This document shows, piece by piece, positions 12,832-23,800 of a DNA stretch of 64,000 nucleotides. Origin of the DNA: Lineus longissimus (Eukaryota > Nemertea > Pilidiophora > Heteronemertea > Lineidae); assembly GCF_910592395.1 (NCBI RefSeq), contig NC_088309.1, forward strand, positions 22,446,599-22,510,598. The letters run 5' to 3'. Under the pieces are notes generated by a model. It saw only the letters and a list, made by a program, of their open reading frames with translations. It ran no database searches and had not been told where the DNA came from. The position numbers and the translations under genes are program-made. Within the stretch, counting starts at the first letter, position 1; every line of letters starts with the position of its first letter.

Positions 12832-14733
12832 AACAAATTTGTCAGTTCTCTTTGGATAAAATAGGATACACTTTTGGAAAAGGATTTTGGGATTCTCTAA
12901 ATCATGTCGATAAAAAAAGGAAAGCATTTTAGGAAATTTTTCATTGAGATGGTATTTCAGTAGGATACTTAAATAGTCATGTCAATAAACTTTGGATATC
13001 TGCATATTTATTGGTTGGCGTTTTTGGAATAGGATCATATGATCGGATGGAAGTTGCCTGGAGGATGGATCAGAAGACTACTCGAATTGAGGTATGGTTT
13101 CTTGTTTTCAGGTCATCTTCTAAGCATGGGTTGAGTCACATTCAGTGATTCCCTAACTTCACATGGCTGGGGAGCAACAATAGATTTTCCTAAATCAATA
13201 TGCCCAGAGTGGTCAACTTGAGACTTGAACATTGACTAGCACCAGCTTACTGATGGCCACTTTTAATCCAACAGTGATAGGGTGGCAGGAAAATGAAAAT
13301 AGAGTGATGTTGCAATGTTCAGTTCCAGGTGGTGTGATGTGGCTGGCGACAATCGCACCGTAGGTTGATGTATGTTGAGAAAAAAGTTGTTATGTAAGAA
13401 AGAAAAGATGACCTTGCTGCACTGTGACAATGGATCTCTGACATTGTTACATGTGTAGCAGGTCCATTACCTCATGAAAATTATCATCTCCACGCTTCCC
13501 TATAGCGTCAATCCGTGTTTTCACTTCCTCCCTGGTGTGTTCACTGAAACGCGTGTCTCTGGTGCATGTTCGGACACTCCTGACTGTTGTGTAACTGCCA
13601 GTCAGACGTGATTTGTTTTACTGATTGTTGCTATCGCATGCTCTTTTGCAACTATCCCTATTTGGTCAACAGCACTGGTCCTGTGATGACAAAAGAGTAT
13701 GGCCACAATCACTGCTGCCTACTATCGGGATGGCTGCTGCCAATAAGATGGCAATGGATCATCTTTAGCATGTTTAGTAAAAAATTGATAGGGACTATTG
13801 TCCTCTGTTGCAAAATCATTTTGTCACTGTCTCGTCCTCAATTGTTGCCGTCTCCTGGAGAAGTTCTCCATGTTCTTTCCTAGAGTACTACATCTATCCA
13901 GTCCAAGAGGGCAACTAACCCAAACGACCATTGATTGAATTTCGCTCACAAATTATGTCCTGGGAAACCCTTTTGGTTGTGGTTGGTGGTTGTGAATGTG
14001 GAGACAAACTGTTGTCCTATTGTATTGTCGAGTCCAGCTCATGAAGTGACGAACATGTATCTTTATATCTTGATAATGTAGTCCTTGTGGGAACCATTTG
14101 GATTGTCCTCTTGAGTGGTTCCCATGTCTCTATTAAGGAGTCTGTAAAGACGGTTTGGGTTGTCCCTATCCGTTTGCAATGTCTTTAGAAATGACTTGAT
14201 CTCCATGTAGGCAACAATGTTTTTGTGGAGATAATTTGGGTTGTCCCTGTAATAAAGATTTTTAAAAAGCACTCTGTAGAATGTGCACTTGAGCAACTTG
14301 ATTTGCCCTGTAAGTCAAGTGTAACGGGGAGAACCTCTTGGTTGTGGTTGGTGGTTGTGCCCTATCGTGATAAAGTGACCTTATATCTGGACGAGGAATG
14401 ATGTGACGTGCTGGCAAAGATAAATTGGGTTGTCTTCTTGATTGCTGCGTCTGGATGACCTGTCATTATATCTATGAGGAGACATATTTGAGTTGTGCCT
14501 ATCACCTGTCCCTTGTCTTGATGAGCCTGCTGAGGTGACGTTATATTTCTCTGCTCAGTGTCAGAGATAATGATGTCTGATGAATAATGTGTGGGCAATT
14601 TGGGTCGACCATCTTGCTTGTCTTGATCATGTTAAATGACCAGTGTGGCATGTCGTTCAAACCAGTGGACTGATGGGTGGGCTGGTTCGGGGCATTTCCT
14701 TTGTCTTGCCATTGGGGCTTGGCGGGGCTTATT

Positions 14734-14770
14734 TTGAAACAGAGTATAAATTTTCAGTATCGCCATCTAC
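14734..14770 (+). promoter_or_regulatory. Upstream element shared by SRSF1 copies B and C (C copy)
   Basis: Homologue of 7714-7750, 322 bases before the copy C start codon. It contains a TATAAAT string (14745-14751), which the copy B version has lost (TGTAATT). It could be the core promoter of copy C; no transcript start can be read from sequence. Confidence 0.4.
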
Positions 14771-15055
14771 CGAGAAAGTATGATACCAAGTATACTCTCT
14801 ACTCTTTCAAGTAACTTTCATCCTTTATCATTGAGTTTCATTGCACTTAACTTCATTTTGGTTCATTTGGTTATTAATAGAGATTGCAAAGATAGAAAAA
14901 ATAAGATGATAAGAAAATTATTACGTTGAAAATGTGCTAATTAATTGACGTAATCGGCTTGGTGCAGATTGCCGGCCATATTGAGTTTTATCTTGAACGT
15001 GTGGTCTTCGGAACTTGGTCCAAATTCATTATCAAATTTACCCCTTCTCACTAAA

Positions 15056-16666
15056 ATGGCATATAATTCTTATGGTCGAGACTCTTACCGAGGCGGTAGA
15101 GACTCATATGGTGGTGGCCGTGATTCCTACGGGGGCCGTGATTCCTACGGAGGAGGCGGCCGAAGTTACGGCGGTGGTGGCCGTGATTACGGAGGCGGCA
15201 GTAGTAGCAGTTCCTCGGTGAATCGCAATAAACTTTACGTTGGCAACTTGCCGGGAAATATTCGTTCCAAAGAAGTCGACGACCTCTTCCGTAAATTCGG
15301 CAATGTTCTAGATGTTGAGCTGAAGACTGGAACAAATGGAAGAGGTCATGATATTGGCCCTCCCTTTGCCTTCGTTGAATTTGAAGATCCAAGGTAAATT
15401 GAGTCATTGAACTCATTGACATTGTGACTTCCTCACTTCCTCCAGGCTCCAGCTCTGGCTCTGATGATGCATGATAATCAGGTCAAAAAACTAAGTAAAT
15501 TTCAGTTCCGAATTAAATTATTTCACAGTTAGCTAGTATAGTACACTACAGGGGCCGGGCCGAAGATTATTGTTGGATGGATGCCTGCTCGGGTACCGGC
15601 CGTACCAAATCTGAGCACGCCAGAAAATGTACAATACAATTCATGCTTCGCCAAACTTTTGTAACTCGATATGTATCTTACTTTCAGAGATGCTAAGGAT
15701 GCCATGGACGCATTAGATGGTCGTTCTTATGACAAGTGCCGTCTCAAAGTAGAATACCCTCGTGGTGGGCGTGGTGGATTCCGTGGAGGATTTGGAGGAC
15801 GTGGTGGCGGTTTCGGGGGCGGTCGTGGTGGACGAGGCTCTGGCCGCAGGTCTGAACATAGTGTCAAGGTTTCAGGTGAACAACATTATTCCGTTCTAAG
15901 CTGTGTGTGTTAAAATAGAATTGTAACCAAAAAAATAGGGGGTGAACCAATTAAGGCTTGTTGTTGCAGCATTTCTAGATACCTTTGTCGTTTGGAGTAA
16001 AAAATAATGTTCCAGTACACAGTTTGAACTGGTTGCTGGCAGGTTAACTATTTCCACAAAAATCTGCATTCATTCCTATTTCCAACTGTTAACACTGTTC
16101 TCCTTTTTAGGTCTGCCTCCCACTGGCAGCTGGCAGGACTTAAAGGACCATATGCGGGAAGCTGGTGATGTTCTATACACAGATGTCTATAAAGATGGCA
16201 CTGGTTATGTGGAATTTGCAAGGGGAGATGATGCAAAATATGCACTAAAAAATTTGAATGACAGCAAATTCAGATCCCATGAGGTAAATATTAGAATTTC
16301 AGTCCGAGTTAGTATGGCAATTTAAGAACTTTCCCTTGGTTGACTGTTCAGGTTATTTTTAGTGCAGTCAAAGTGCATGTGGAGTTAAAATTGCTGGTCT
16401 CGATTGCTTCCACTTATGACTGGTTGACTGTTGGTGTATTTTTTGAATTCGGTTGTTTTACTAAATGTGTGTGTCATCTCTTACAGGGCGAAGTGGCTTA
16501 CATAACTATTGCCGATGGTGGTGACCAGCACGGTGGCCGCGGTGGTGCGCGAGGCAGGAGTAGGAGTTTCTCACCGGCTCCATACAAACGATCACGTCGG
16601 TCACCCTCTTACTCGCCAGCAAGAAGGGGTTCAAGATCACGCTCCCGCAGTCCATTTTCCTCATAG
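15056..16666 (+). CDS. SRSF1: SRSF1-type splicing factor, copy C, with an SYGG-rich N-terminal extension (4 coding exons)
   Basis: Exons 15056-15393, 15688-15875, 16111-16283 and 16487-16666 join in phase to give 292 residues. I chose the ATG of [11 protein letters not shown] because the frame upstream lacks coding character. Residues 1-56 are low-complexity, with RDSYGG and GGGRDYGGG repeats and a serine run. RRM1 (about 59-138) has KLYVGNL and PPFAFVEF. A long glycine-arginine hinge follows ([16 protein letters not shown]). RRM2 has the diagnostic [15 protein letters not shown] and ends KFRSHE/GEVAYI. The tail has [22 protein letters not shown] and SRSRSRSP. It should be a nuclear splicing regulator binding enhancer RNA. 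The N-terminal extension is absent from vertebrate SRSF1, which starts almost directly with RRM1. Confidence 0.92.
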
Positions 16667-16846
16667 ATTGGAAGTATCATCAAAATTTCAGTGAATGACT
16701 TTACTATTGAATGAGTTGGACAGAGTCTGAAGAGAATTGAGTTTGATCTTGTGGTCTGCGCTGGGGCCTGGGTACTGGCTGGTCATGAACATTGTGTTGG
16801 CTTTGTGCCCAAGCATCCATTTCCTGCTGCGGCAACTCTTTTAGCT

Positions 16847-16852
16847 AATAAA
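16847..16852 (+). terminator. Poly(A) signal of SRSF1 copy C
   Basis: A canonical AATAAA lies 181 bases after the copy C stop codon, a normal distance for a 3' end. Confidence 0.6.
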
Positions 16853-18398
16853 CTATAAATGGTAACCCTCGATCAAATGATGAATATTGTATCTGATAAA
16901 CAAAGCACCAAAGGTCATGTTTGATGGATTGATGGAGGGTACAGTGTTAAATAGGTGTTGCACTGTCAAAAGAGCCTCAGCTCATGGAATTTTAAAAAAC
17001 CAATTTTATCCTGAAATATTGGAACGCCATGTTACTTGGAAAAGCTCTCTTGCACTCATTTTTATCTTTAAAACTTGTTTCACACTTATTGCTTTGTTCT
17101 GGTTTTTCTGAGGGTTTGCAGTGTTTAAATGTCTTCAAGCTCATTAAGGGTTGATAGATTTCTGGAACATGTAGGGGTTACAAAATTTCAGAAGACCGCT
17201 TGATTCTGGAGGCAGCTATTTCACTAATGTTACCGTTTTATTGCAAAAGATAACACGAAAGAAGGAACCTGCCAAAGGTGGGGGTCGTTGTTGTCATTAT
17301 AACTACTGTGTAAAGTGGCTGATAGGATAATTGTTATCCCCCAGGAAATGAAATGCCTTCTTTCTTCATTTGGTTTATTTATCAAGTCAAGTAACTTGAA
17401 ATCATGCCACAAATTAACTTCAAAGTACACCTCCAGTCTTTTAGCCTCTTTGAGAGCTGGGTTCTTCATTGACCCTCAAAGAAATAATTATAGAGAATGG
17501 AAGGAATTGGCCATCATTCCTGTGCCACGACTGTGTGAGTAAATATGTTTATCTAAAGTGTTGTCATTGTCAAGTAGGGATGAATTGCGATGTCTGTTTC
17601 ACACATAGTTACATAAGTGTTAATGTTGGTCGTGCAGTTTTTTTCCTCCAATGTTTTTATCGGTCTGGTCAGATCAAATGCTGCAATTATGTTCAGCCCT
17701 CGATGGTGGCACCACTGTTTTCTTACTCCTGTTCTTGGAATTCCACTAGTCAGTGACCATCTGATGTTACCTGCAGTGTAGGTGGTCAATAGAAAATCTA
17801 TCTGGGGTTAAGTTAAACTTTACATGGTCGTCAAAATACTCATTTAAAAGTACACAAATGTGGCAATTTCACAAAACTGCAATATAAAAATGCAACCTTT
17901 TATTCCACGGTTATATATTTTCACGATATCTGTTAACACAAAAATAAAAGCCACTTGAATATTTCCGGGTTTACTGCATTGGTAGCACATGCCAAAATAT
18001 CAGGTCACACTCAATTTCTATGAATCTATGAAGACAATGATTTTTCGGTTGCACAGACAGATTTGAGGATGCATGAGCTACCAAATGGGTTATAACTTTG
18101 ATTCCATCTATGCTGAACAGGAATTCTATTGGGGTTCGAAATTCTAGGACGCCCAGAACTGTAGTGCCTCGTCCTGGGAAACATTCATGCTTAATGGGTA
18201 TGAACAACTTGATTAGGTTGGAGATATTGATCTCTCCTTTCTATAGCAACAATTTCAGTAACACAATTACAATAAAGTGACATTTCTTATATATTTGATT
18301 TCTTGTGTCTTTCCATCCCAATGTCCTTAAGATGTTCGTGTTCACGCACAGGTCCAGTAGTCGCTATTCTTGGGAGTTAGAACAGGAAACTGAGGGCA
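16853..18398. other. Spacer, nothing supported
   Basis: About 1.5 kb downstream of copy C. Open frames are short and unrelated to known domains on either strand. Confidence 0.5.
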
Positions 18399-18900
18399 AT
18401 GGCCCAGATTGTCATCAAACCCGCGGACAAGCGATCTGCAGTTGTAATCATGAAAGCTGAATGCCAATCATCCTATCGGGCACTACCGTCTAACTCCAGG
18501 CAACCTCCCAACACTTGCGAAGGCAATGTCACATCCCTTCTCAAGAACATGCTGCAAGTGGGAAATCGCACAAATATTGTTAGATCACCTTGCTCCAACG
18601 GAACCCAGAACACCTGAGTTCTACCTTCTGCCAAAAATTCAAAAGGGGACATTTCACCCCAGGCACACCCATCCTATTTGTCATTAACCCCCACAGAACA
18701 TATCTCATATCTGGTCAAAACATCTCTTATCTGGTCAAAAACACTAGATCCTACATCAAGAACACTAACCATTTCCAAAAATTTATCACCGCTCTGGGAG
18801 AAGACAAAGCTTTCTATTTTGTCACCCAGCCCTCACACAACTAGCAGCTATTTGCAAGGACAACGTACAGGACACATCTCAGCAAGACATAAAACAACTC
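18399..18900 (+). mobile_element. Degenerate Penelope-like retroelement fragment (reverse transcriptase N-terminal part)
   Basis: One frame reads IVIKPADKRSAVVIMKAE, matching the KPADKG-AVVIM motif at the start of the reverse transcriptase in Penelope-like and related elements. After a frame change, RTPEFYLLPKIQKG appears (family motif PRFYLLPKIHKPG). Further shifted frames give PTEHIS and then RSYIKNTNHFQKFITALG (family PSYIKDT-HFL-KL). The order and spacing fit the element, but several frameshifts and stops break it, and I see no catalytic YADD box. It is therefore a dead, truncated copy. No long terminal repeats are visible. Confidence 0.7.
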
Positions 18901-19359
18901 TTCGCCTGTATGAGACACCAATCTTACACGGCTTCAGAGGACAAACAATCTTCGGGACAATCTACTACTCGGATCCAAACTTGGGCTCTTATTTTGCCAA
19001 CCACACTGGTCATGTCTCTCCCGAAGGACATGCAGATAATGCCCCATGCAGTCTGGACCCGACGGGTCACATCGTCAGCTACTCTGCGGGGACAAGGTAA
19101 ATCACAATAACCAAAATTTGTTGTAAGAGTAACAATGTGATTTAGTGTATCCAATGCAGACAATGTCACAAGCAGGTTGTTTTCGAAACCAGGGATCGGA
19201 GTATGATACCATGAGGGCCAGGTATGTGATTGGTTGCACTTTCATTATAATTCCGATTTATAGGCCTTATAAGGACGCGGTCACAACCAAAGGCACATTG
19301 CATAAAAAATAACTAAACAGCTACAGATGCATGAAACGCCGTTTTTTTTATAAAGAGTT

Positions 19360-19810
19360 CAGCAGCGTTGTCTGGTTACTCCAAGTCTCAATGCCAATGA
19401 CACATCTATCAGAAAGACGGCCAACAGCGTTGTCTGGCTTCTCCGACCCACAAAGACAGTGACACATCTATCTGAAAGACGACCAACAACGTTGTCTGAC
19501 TCTCAAGGACAATGACACATCTATCAGAAAGACATCCAGCAGTATTGTTTGGTTATTCCGACTTCTCAAAGACAATGGCACCTCCCTTTGAATAACGTCC
19601 AAGACTGCATTGTGTGGTTAAATCGACTTTTTGACTCCGCCACCAGAAAGACGTTTAGCAGGATTGTCTCCTGACTTACTTGACATCTCGAAGACCGTCT
19701 CAAAAAGACGCTCAGCAGCAGTTAGGTAGGCCTCCATGCCATAAACGAACACTGCTGAGACAACTTCATATTGTCCCCTTTCAGAAAGACGCTCAACGGT
19801 ACACCTATGT
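19360..19810. repeat. Imperfect minisatellite of about 53-62-bp units
   Basis: Repeated blocks contain GACACATCTATC, AGAAAGACG and GCGTTGTCTGG in order. The first string recurs at 19399, 19461 and 19514. Units decay towards 19810, where only AGAAAGACG-type pieces remain. Confidence 0.75.
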
Positions 19811-20032
19811 ACATGTACGTTGCCTAGATGCCATCGACTTGCATCTCGAAGACAGGGCATTTAATCAGAAGTACATGTAGATCTATAATGCATGTACCTT
19901 GCCTGAGAGGTGCTTTATGACTGACGTCTCGAAGGCAGTGTAATTTGAGACGGCATTTCTTGCCCCGGGATGCGATCGGACACGCAAGACTGTGGCGTTT
20001 AGGTAATTACAGGACCAGGAGATGGCATTCGA

Positions 20033-20070
20033 GGGGGGGGGGGGGGTTGTAAGTCGATGGGGGGGGGGGG
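20033..20070 (+). repeat. Two G-runs (14 and 12 bases)
   Basis: Uninterrupted G at 20033-20046 and 20059-20070, separated by TTGTAAGTCGAT. Four-stranded structure is possible on this strand. Run length may also be uncertain in assembly. Shorter G-runs occur at 41230-41240 and 42326-42335 in introns of the giant gene. Confidence 0.85.
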
Positions 20071-20867
20071 CATATTGAGCTCTTATTGTGTTTCTGTGAG
20101 TGTTTCCCCTACAATAGATACTAGGCCTCGAATGATGGTCGTTGTCCGGTTGGTAGTCGCCTTATTCCGTAAACAGGGGTGATTACATACGGGAAGCACT
20201 GATCGACAACAGTACAGATGTTTATAGCAGTCCTTTTGCTTTTTGGGTATCTTTGTTCCAGAAAATATCGGATTTTTTTTAGTTAACTGCATTTATTAGG
20301 AGATATGTCATTACAATAAACAAGCAGCTGTCTAATGGTGTATCATCACCTCATGATTATTCAATGTTTATACAAATATTATAGCCTCATAAAGTCCATT
20401 GTGATGAAACAAACTCATTACTTTACAAAGTGTTGAAGCCCTTCTTGAAACATTTCAACTACATGTTCCTCCTATAACCGAAGTCTGATAAAAAAAATTG
20501 TGAGTTTGAAAGAACCACTACGTGTAATTCATCCTGAGCTTCATGGCCTTATACCGTACCTTGAATATATACAAGCTATTTATCAAGAGGATAATAGTGA
20601 TCGTTGTGAGTGTAACCATGTGCAAGAGGACAATCCAAAACCATATATTTAAAAAGCGATATTGTGCACAAGAACGTACGTATATCCTGAGATAAATTAA
20701 TTGCAGTTAATGGTAATTATAAAGTGGAATACATACATGTATTGTAATGTGCTATTCCATAGGACCGATGTTTGCAACCGAAGCTAGAAGCAAGAGAGAA
20801 ATAGTTACACATGCCATGAATCCTGATTCTGGGCTAGTCGTTGACTTATTTATGCATGTTAGAGCTC

Positions 20868-23800
20868 TTAACCCCGGGCAGACAACGGAAATGTTTTAGT
20901 AAGACTCAAACCATCGGGAGAAATGGCCGTTATGGTTATGAACATATCCTTTACTGCACTATCTGGGATCTTAACAATCAAATCTTCGCGGTTTGTCTCC
21001 TGCCATTGAATGATGTCAGCACCACCTCGCGTGGTGCCAATGGAGATCTCGTACACAAGTTGAAGGGGGTTAACTGCGTTTGCATTGGCGTAGTCCTTGT
21101 TGGTGAACGCCTCTGCCCAATTGAGAACCACCTTAGAGCTATTATCTGAACCATACTGCCGAGTTTTGTTGAGACCTCCACTTACTGAAAAAAATGAAGT
21201 AAAAAGGAAATTATTTGGACTACTCTATCATTACATTTTGAATGAAGGGGTACATTCGGCAAAGTCAATGAGAAAAAAATGCACTGCCATGTCATCTCAT
21301 AAAAGTACTGCCAATAATTTTTCAGCGAACACCCGTTTTTCTGCTGGATGCAAGTTAATTCTTCAAATAAACTACTGTTAATCCAGCATTTTGAAGTCAT
21401 CCCAGAACTGTATTTATGCCCACTCCGCTCATTTGATGCTTACCTATACTGGACCTTTGGTGCCAGTCATCAATTCTGAAATTGGTCTCTACAAAGTCGC
21501 TGACATAACCCACCACATTCTCAGCTTTGGTCTTAACTGAGTACTGCCCCGGCTTCATCTCCAGACCCGTAGCAGAAACGTAGATTTCATTCCGGCCAAA
21601 TGATTGCATTTCTTGGTATTCACTGTACCAGATATTTGAACCCGTTATTTGAACCTAGAATATAGAAGTGTAAGTAAAGAATTCTGGAGTAGAACTTTTT
21701 TGTCGGCAGTCACAGAACAACATCATCGTTACAGTGGAGCACACAGGAGAGTGTTAATTTCATGTATAAAATAGAAACCTATAGTTCCCGGAACATCGTA
21801 CCAAAGTATAGTAAGACGTGTAAGGAAAAGGGAATGTGTATGGAAAAGGAGGATGCTGTGCCGCATCATGGGCCCCGAGTTAAGTCCGCTAATATACAAT
21901 ATACAGTGTAGGGAGTAAGGTGTTTTCATATTTGAAGATCAGTGCATGAGCTCAGCTAGAAACAAATAATGATACAGAGCTTCCTGACAGAGGAGATATC
22001 TACCTTGTACACGGTTACACCATATGGATCAGAAAATCCACTTATTTTTAGCTCCAATTGGTCGCGCTGACTCTGGTAGCCTCGTAGAGGGTACTCGCTA
22101 ATTGAAGATGTGATAATCGATACAGTCCCATCTGCTTTCGGGGGAGCTGATACAATGGTGACACCATCAGAGGATTGGGCACTGGACTCCCCGGCATAGT
22201 TCCAGCATCGAACGGTCACGTAGATGGTCGAAGCAGCGAGGGGTGGCTTCAGTGTGACTGATAAACTTTCCATTCCTGGCCCGGCGTCTGTAAGACTCTT
22301 GATGTTTGAAGCACCTGGCTGGGATCCTAAGCCATAATAACATCTCTGAATATCTGACTCCATGTCGTGGCATTTCCAGTGTGCCTTGATGACATATCCT
22401 TTCTGGTAGTCAATGTCGTCATCTGGAAAAAGAATCTGTCAATATATCGGGTTTTGAAGAAAAAAGGGCACACTTTTTGACTTCTAATATATCAATTAGT
22501 TGGGAGTTGATACAACTTAGCGATTCAAGAGTCTGGACATAGTATTGAAATTACAGAAAACTTAATTCATTAGGACCTGTATACCATTCATGCAAAATTT
22601 CCCCTGTAGCCGATCTCTCGGATAATAATTTTTACTTCGGGTCAGCGAGACGGTTTTATAAAGCTAGAAAATGGGGGCATTTGAAATGACAGTTATTGGT
22701 AAGTTAATATGCAGTAATCAAGGTTCAATCACTATCATAACCTGCCTTCATCTCCATCGTACACATAATCAAAAACAGGTAAGGTGAGATCGAGGTTGAT
22801 GGCGTCACTAAGCAGAGATGTCTTCAGGCCCGCGGCGTTGGTTGCGATGATCGTGGCGTAGATGGCGGAAGCATGCCTCAGATTTAGGTTACTGGTGCGA
22901 GCATCAGTGTTTTTCCCTACAGACTTATAAGGCATCATGTTGCTTTCACCCTTTGAATTTCCTGAAAGTGACACAGCATTGATGACAAATGAATGATATG
23001 TATACTAATATTTCAAGTTCACATGCATTTATTTAAGGGTTCTTCTGCTCATCAGCAAATATTTAAAGATTCTCGTCCCACCTGCCGAAAAGAAACTGTC
23101 CACTGCAGACGTTTTAGTGACGTCGGCCCTGGACGAGATGCCCCTGCAATAGAATCATTCCACTCATTTTTCTTTCCCGACAATTTGGGTTTTTGTTAGT
23201 TACCTGTCACACTGACAGACAGCGTGTTTAAGCATTTTACAATTTATAATGAAAACTTCCACTCACCCAAAGCCCAGGTATAGTCCACAATAGGACTTTC
23301 TTTGTCCTCGAAATCCCATGCAAGATGAACATGGTTCCAGTCGTGGCTGAAGATAGCATGGGCGTGTATTGGCGAGGTGAAATTCTTCAACAGAAATCCA
23401 TCACTTGGTGATCTGTCACCAGGCATAACCTGCTCAAGGTTGAAATCATCAAGTATAACACCATTTATCTCTCCTATGGTAGAGATAGTCAAAGTTCCAA
23501 CCTGACTCGAGGCAACGAAATAAAAGACAAATTTGCGCCAATTCGTTGACTTCTTCTCAGTCGTTTGATCCAATCTCGATGTTCGCCTCTCCAATTTGAA
23601 CACGTACTCGCTCCCATCTGGAAGACTTATCTTGGCCTGCTGTGTCAGACTAGGCGAATTTGTACCTGAAGGATAGATATGGCTAGCGAAGAGTACCACG
23701 CGGTATTTCTCACCAACCTCTAGCTCCTCCAGCTTTTGGGACATGCTACCGAATAGAACCAGGAACTGCGATCCAACTTTAGCTAATCTGATGTCCTGGT

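Larger units (their letters stand above)
10042..14733. other. Spacer between SRSF1 copies B and C, rich in short repeats
   Basis: About 4.7 kb with no gene I can support. It holds a 50-bp direct repeat (10616-10700), a minisatellite of 22-26-bp units (12634-12831), and a GGTTGT-rich 22-bp block present identically at 13973-13994 and 14338-14359. Open frames here are short and low-complexity, and some merely translate the repeats. Confidence 0.5.

Noticed and set aside
12582-12932. 116-codon frame as a gene
   Set aside because: It is a translation of the minisatellite, with repeated ESFRIK/GNHLGSK-like text and no domain.
14969-15055. Longer N-terminus of SRSF1 copy C from 14969
   Set aside because: The first codon is not ATG, the extension has no SR-protein features, and the ATG at 15056 begins the SYGG tract.
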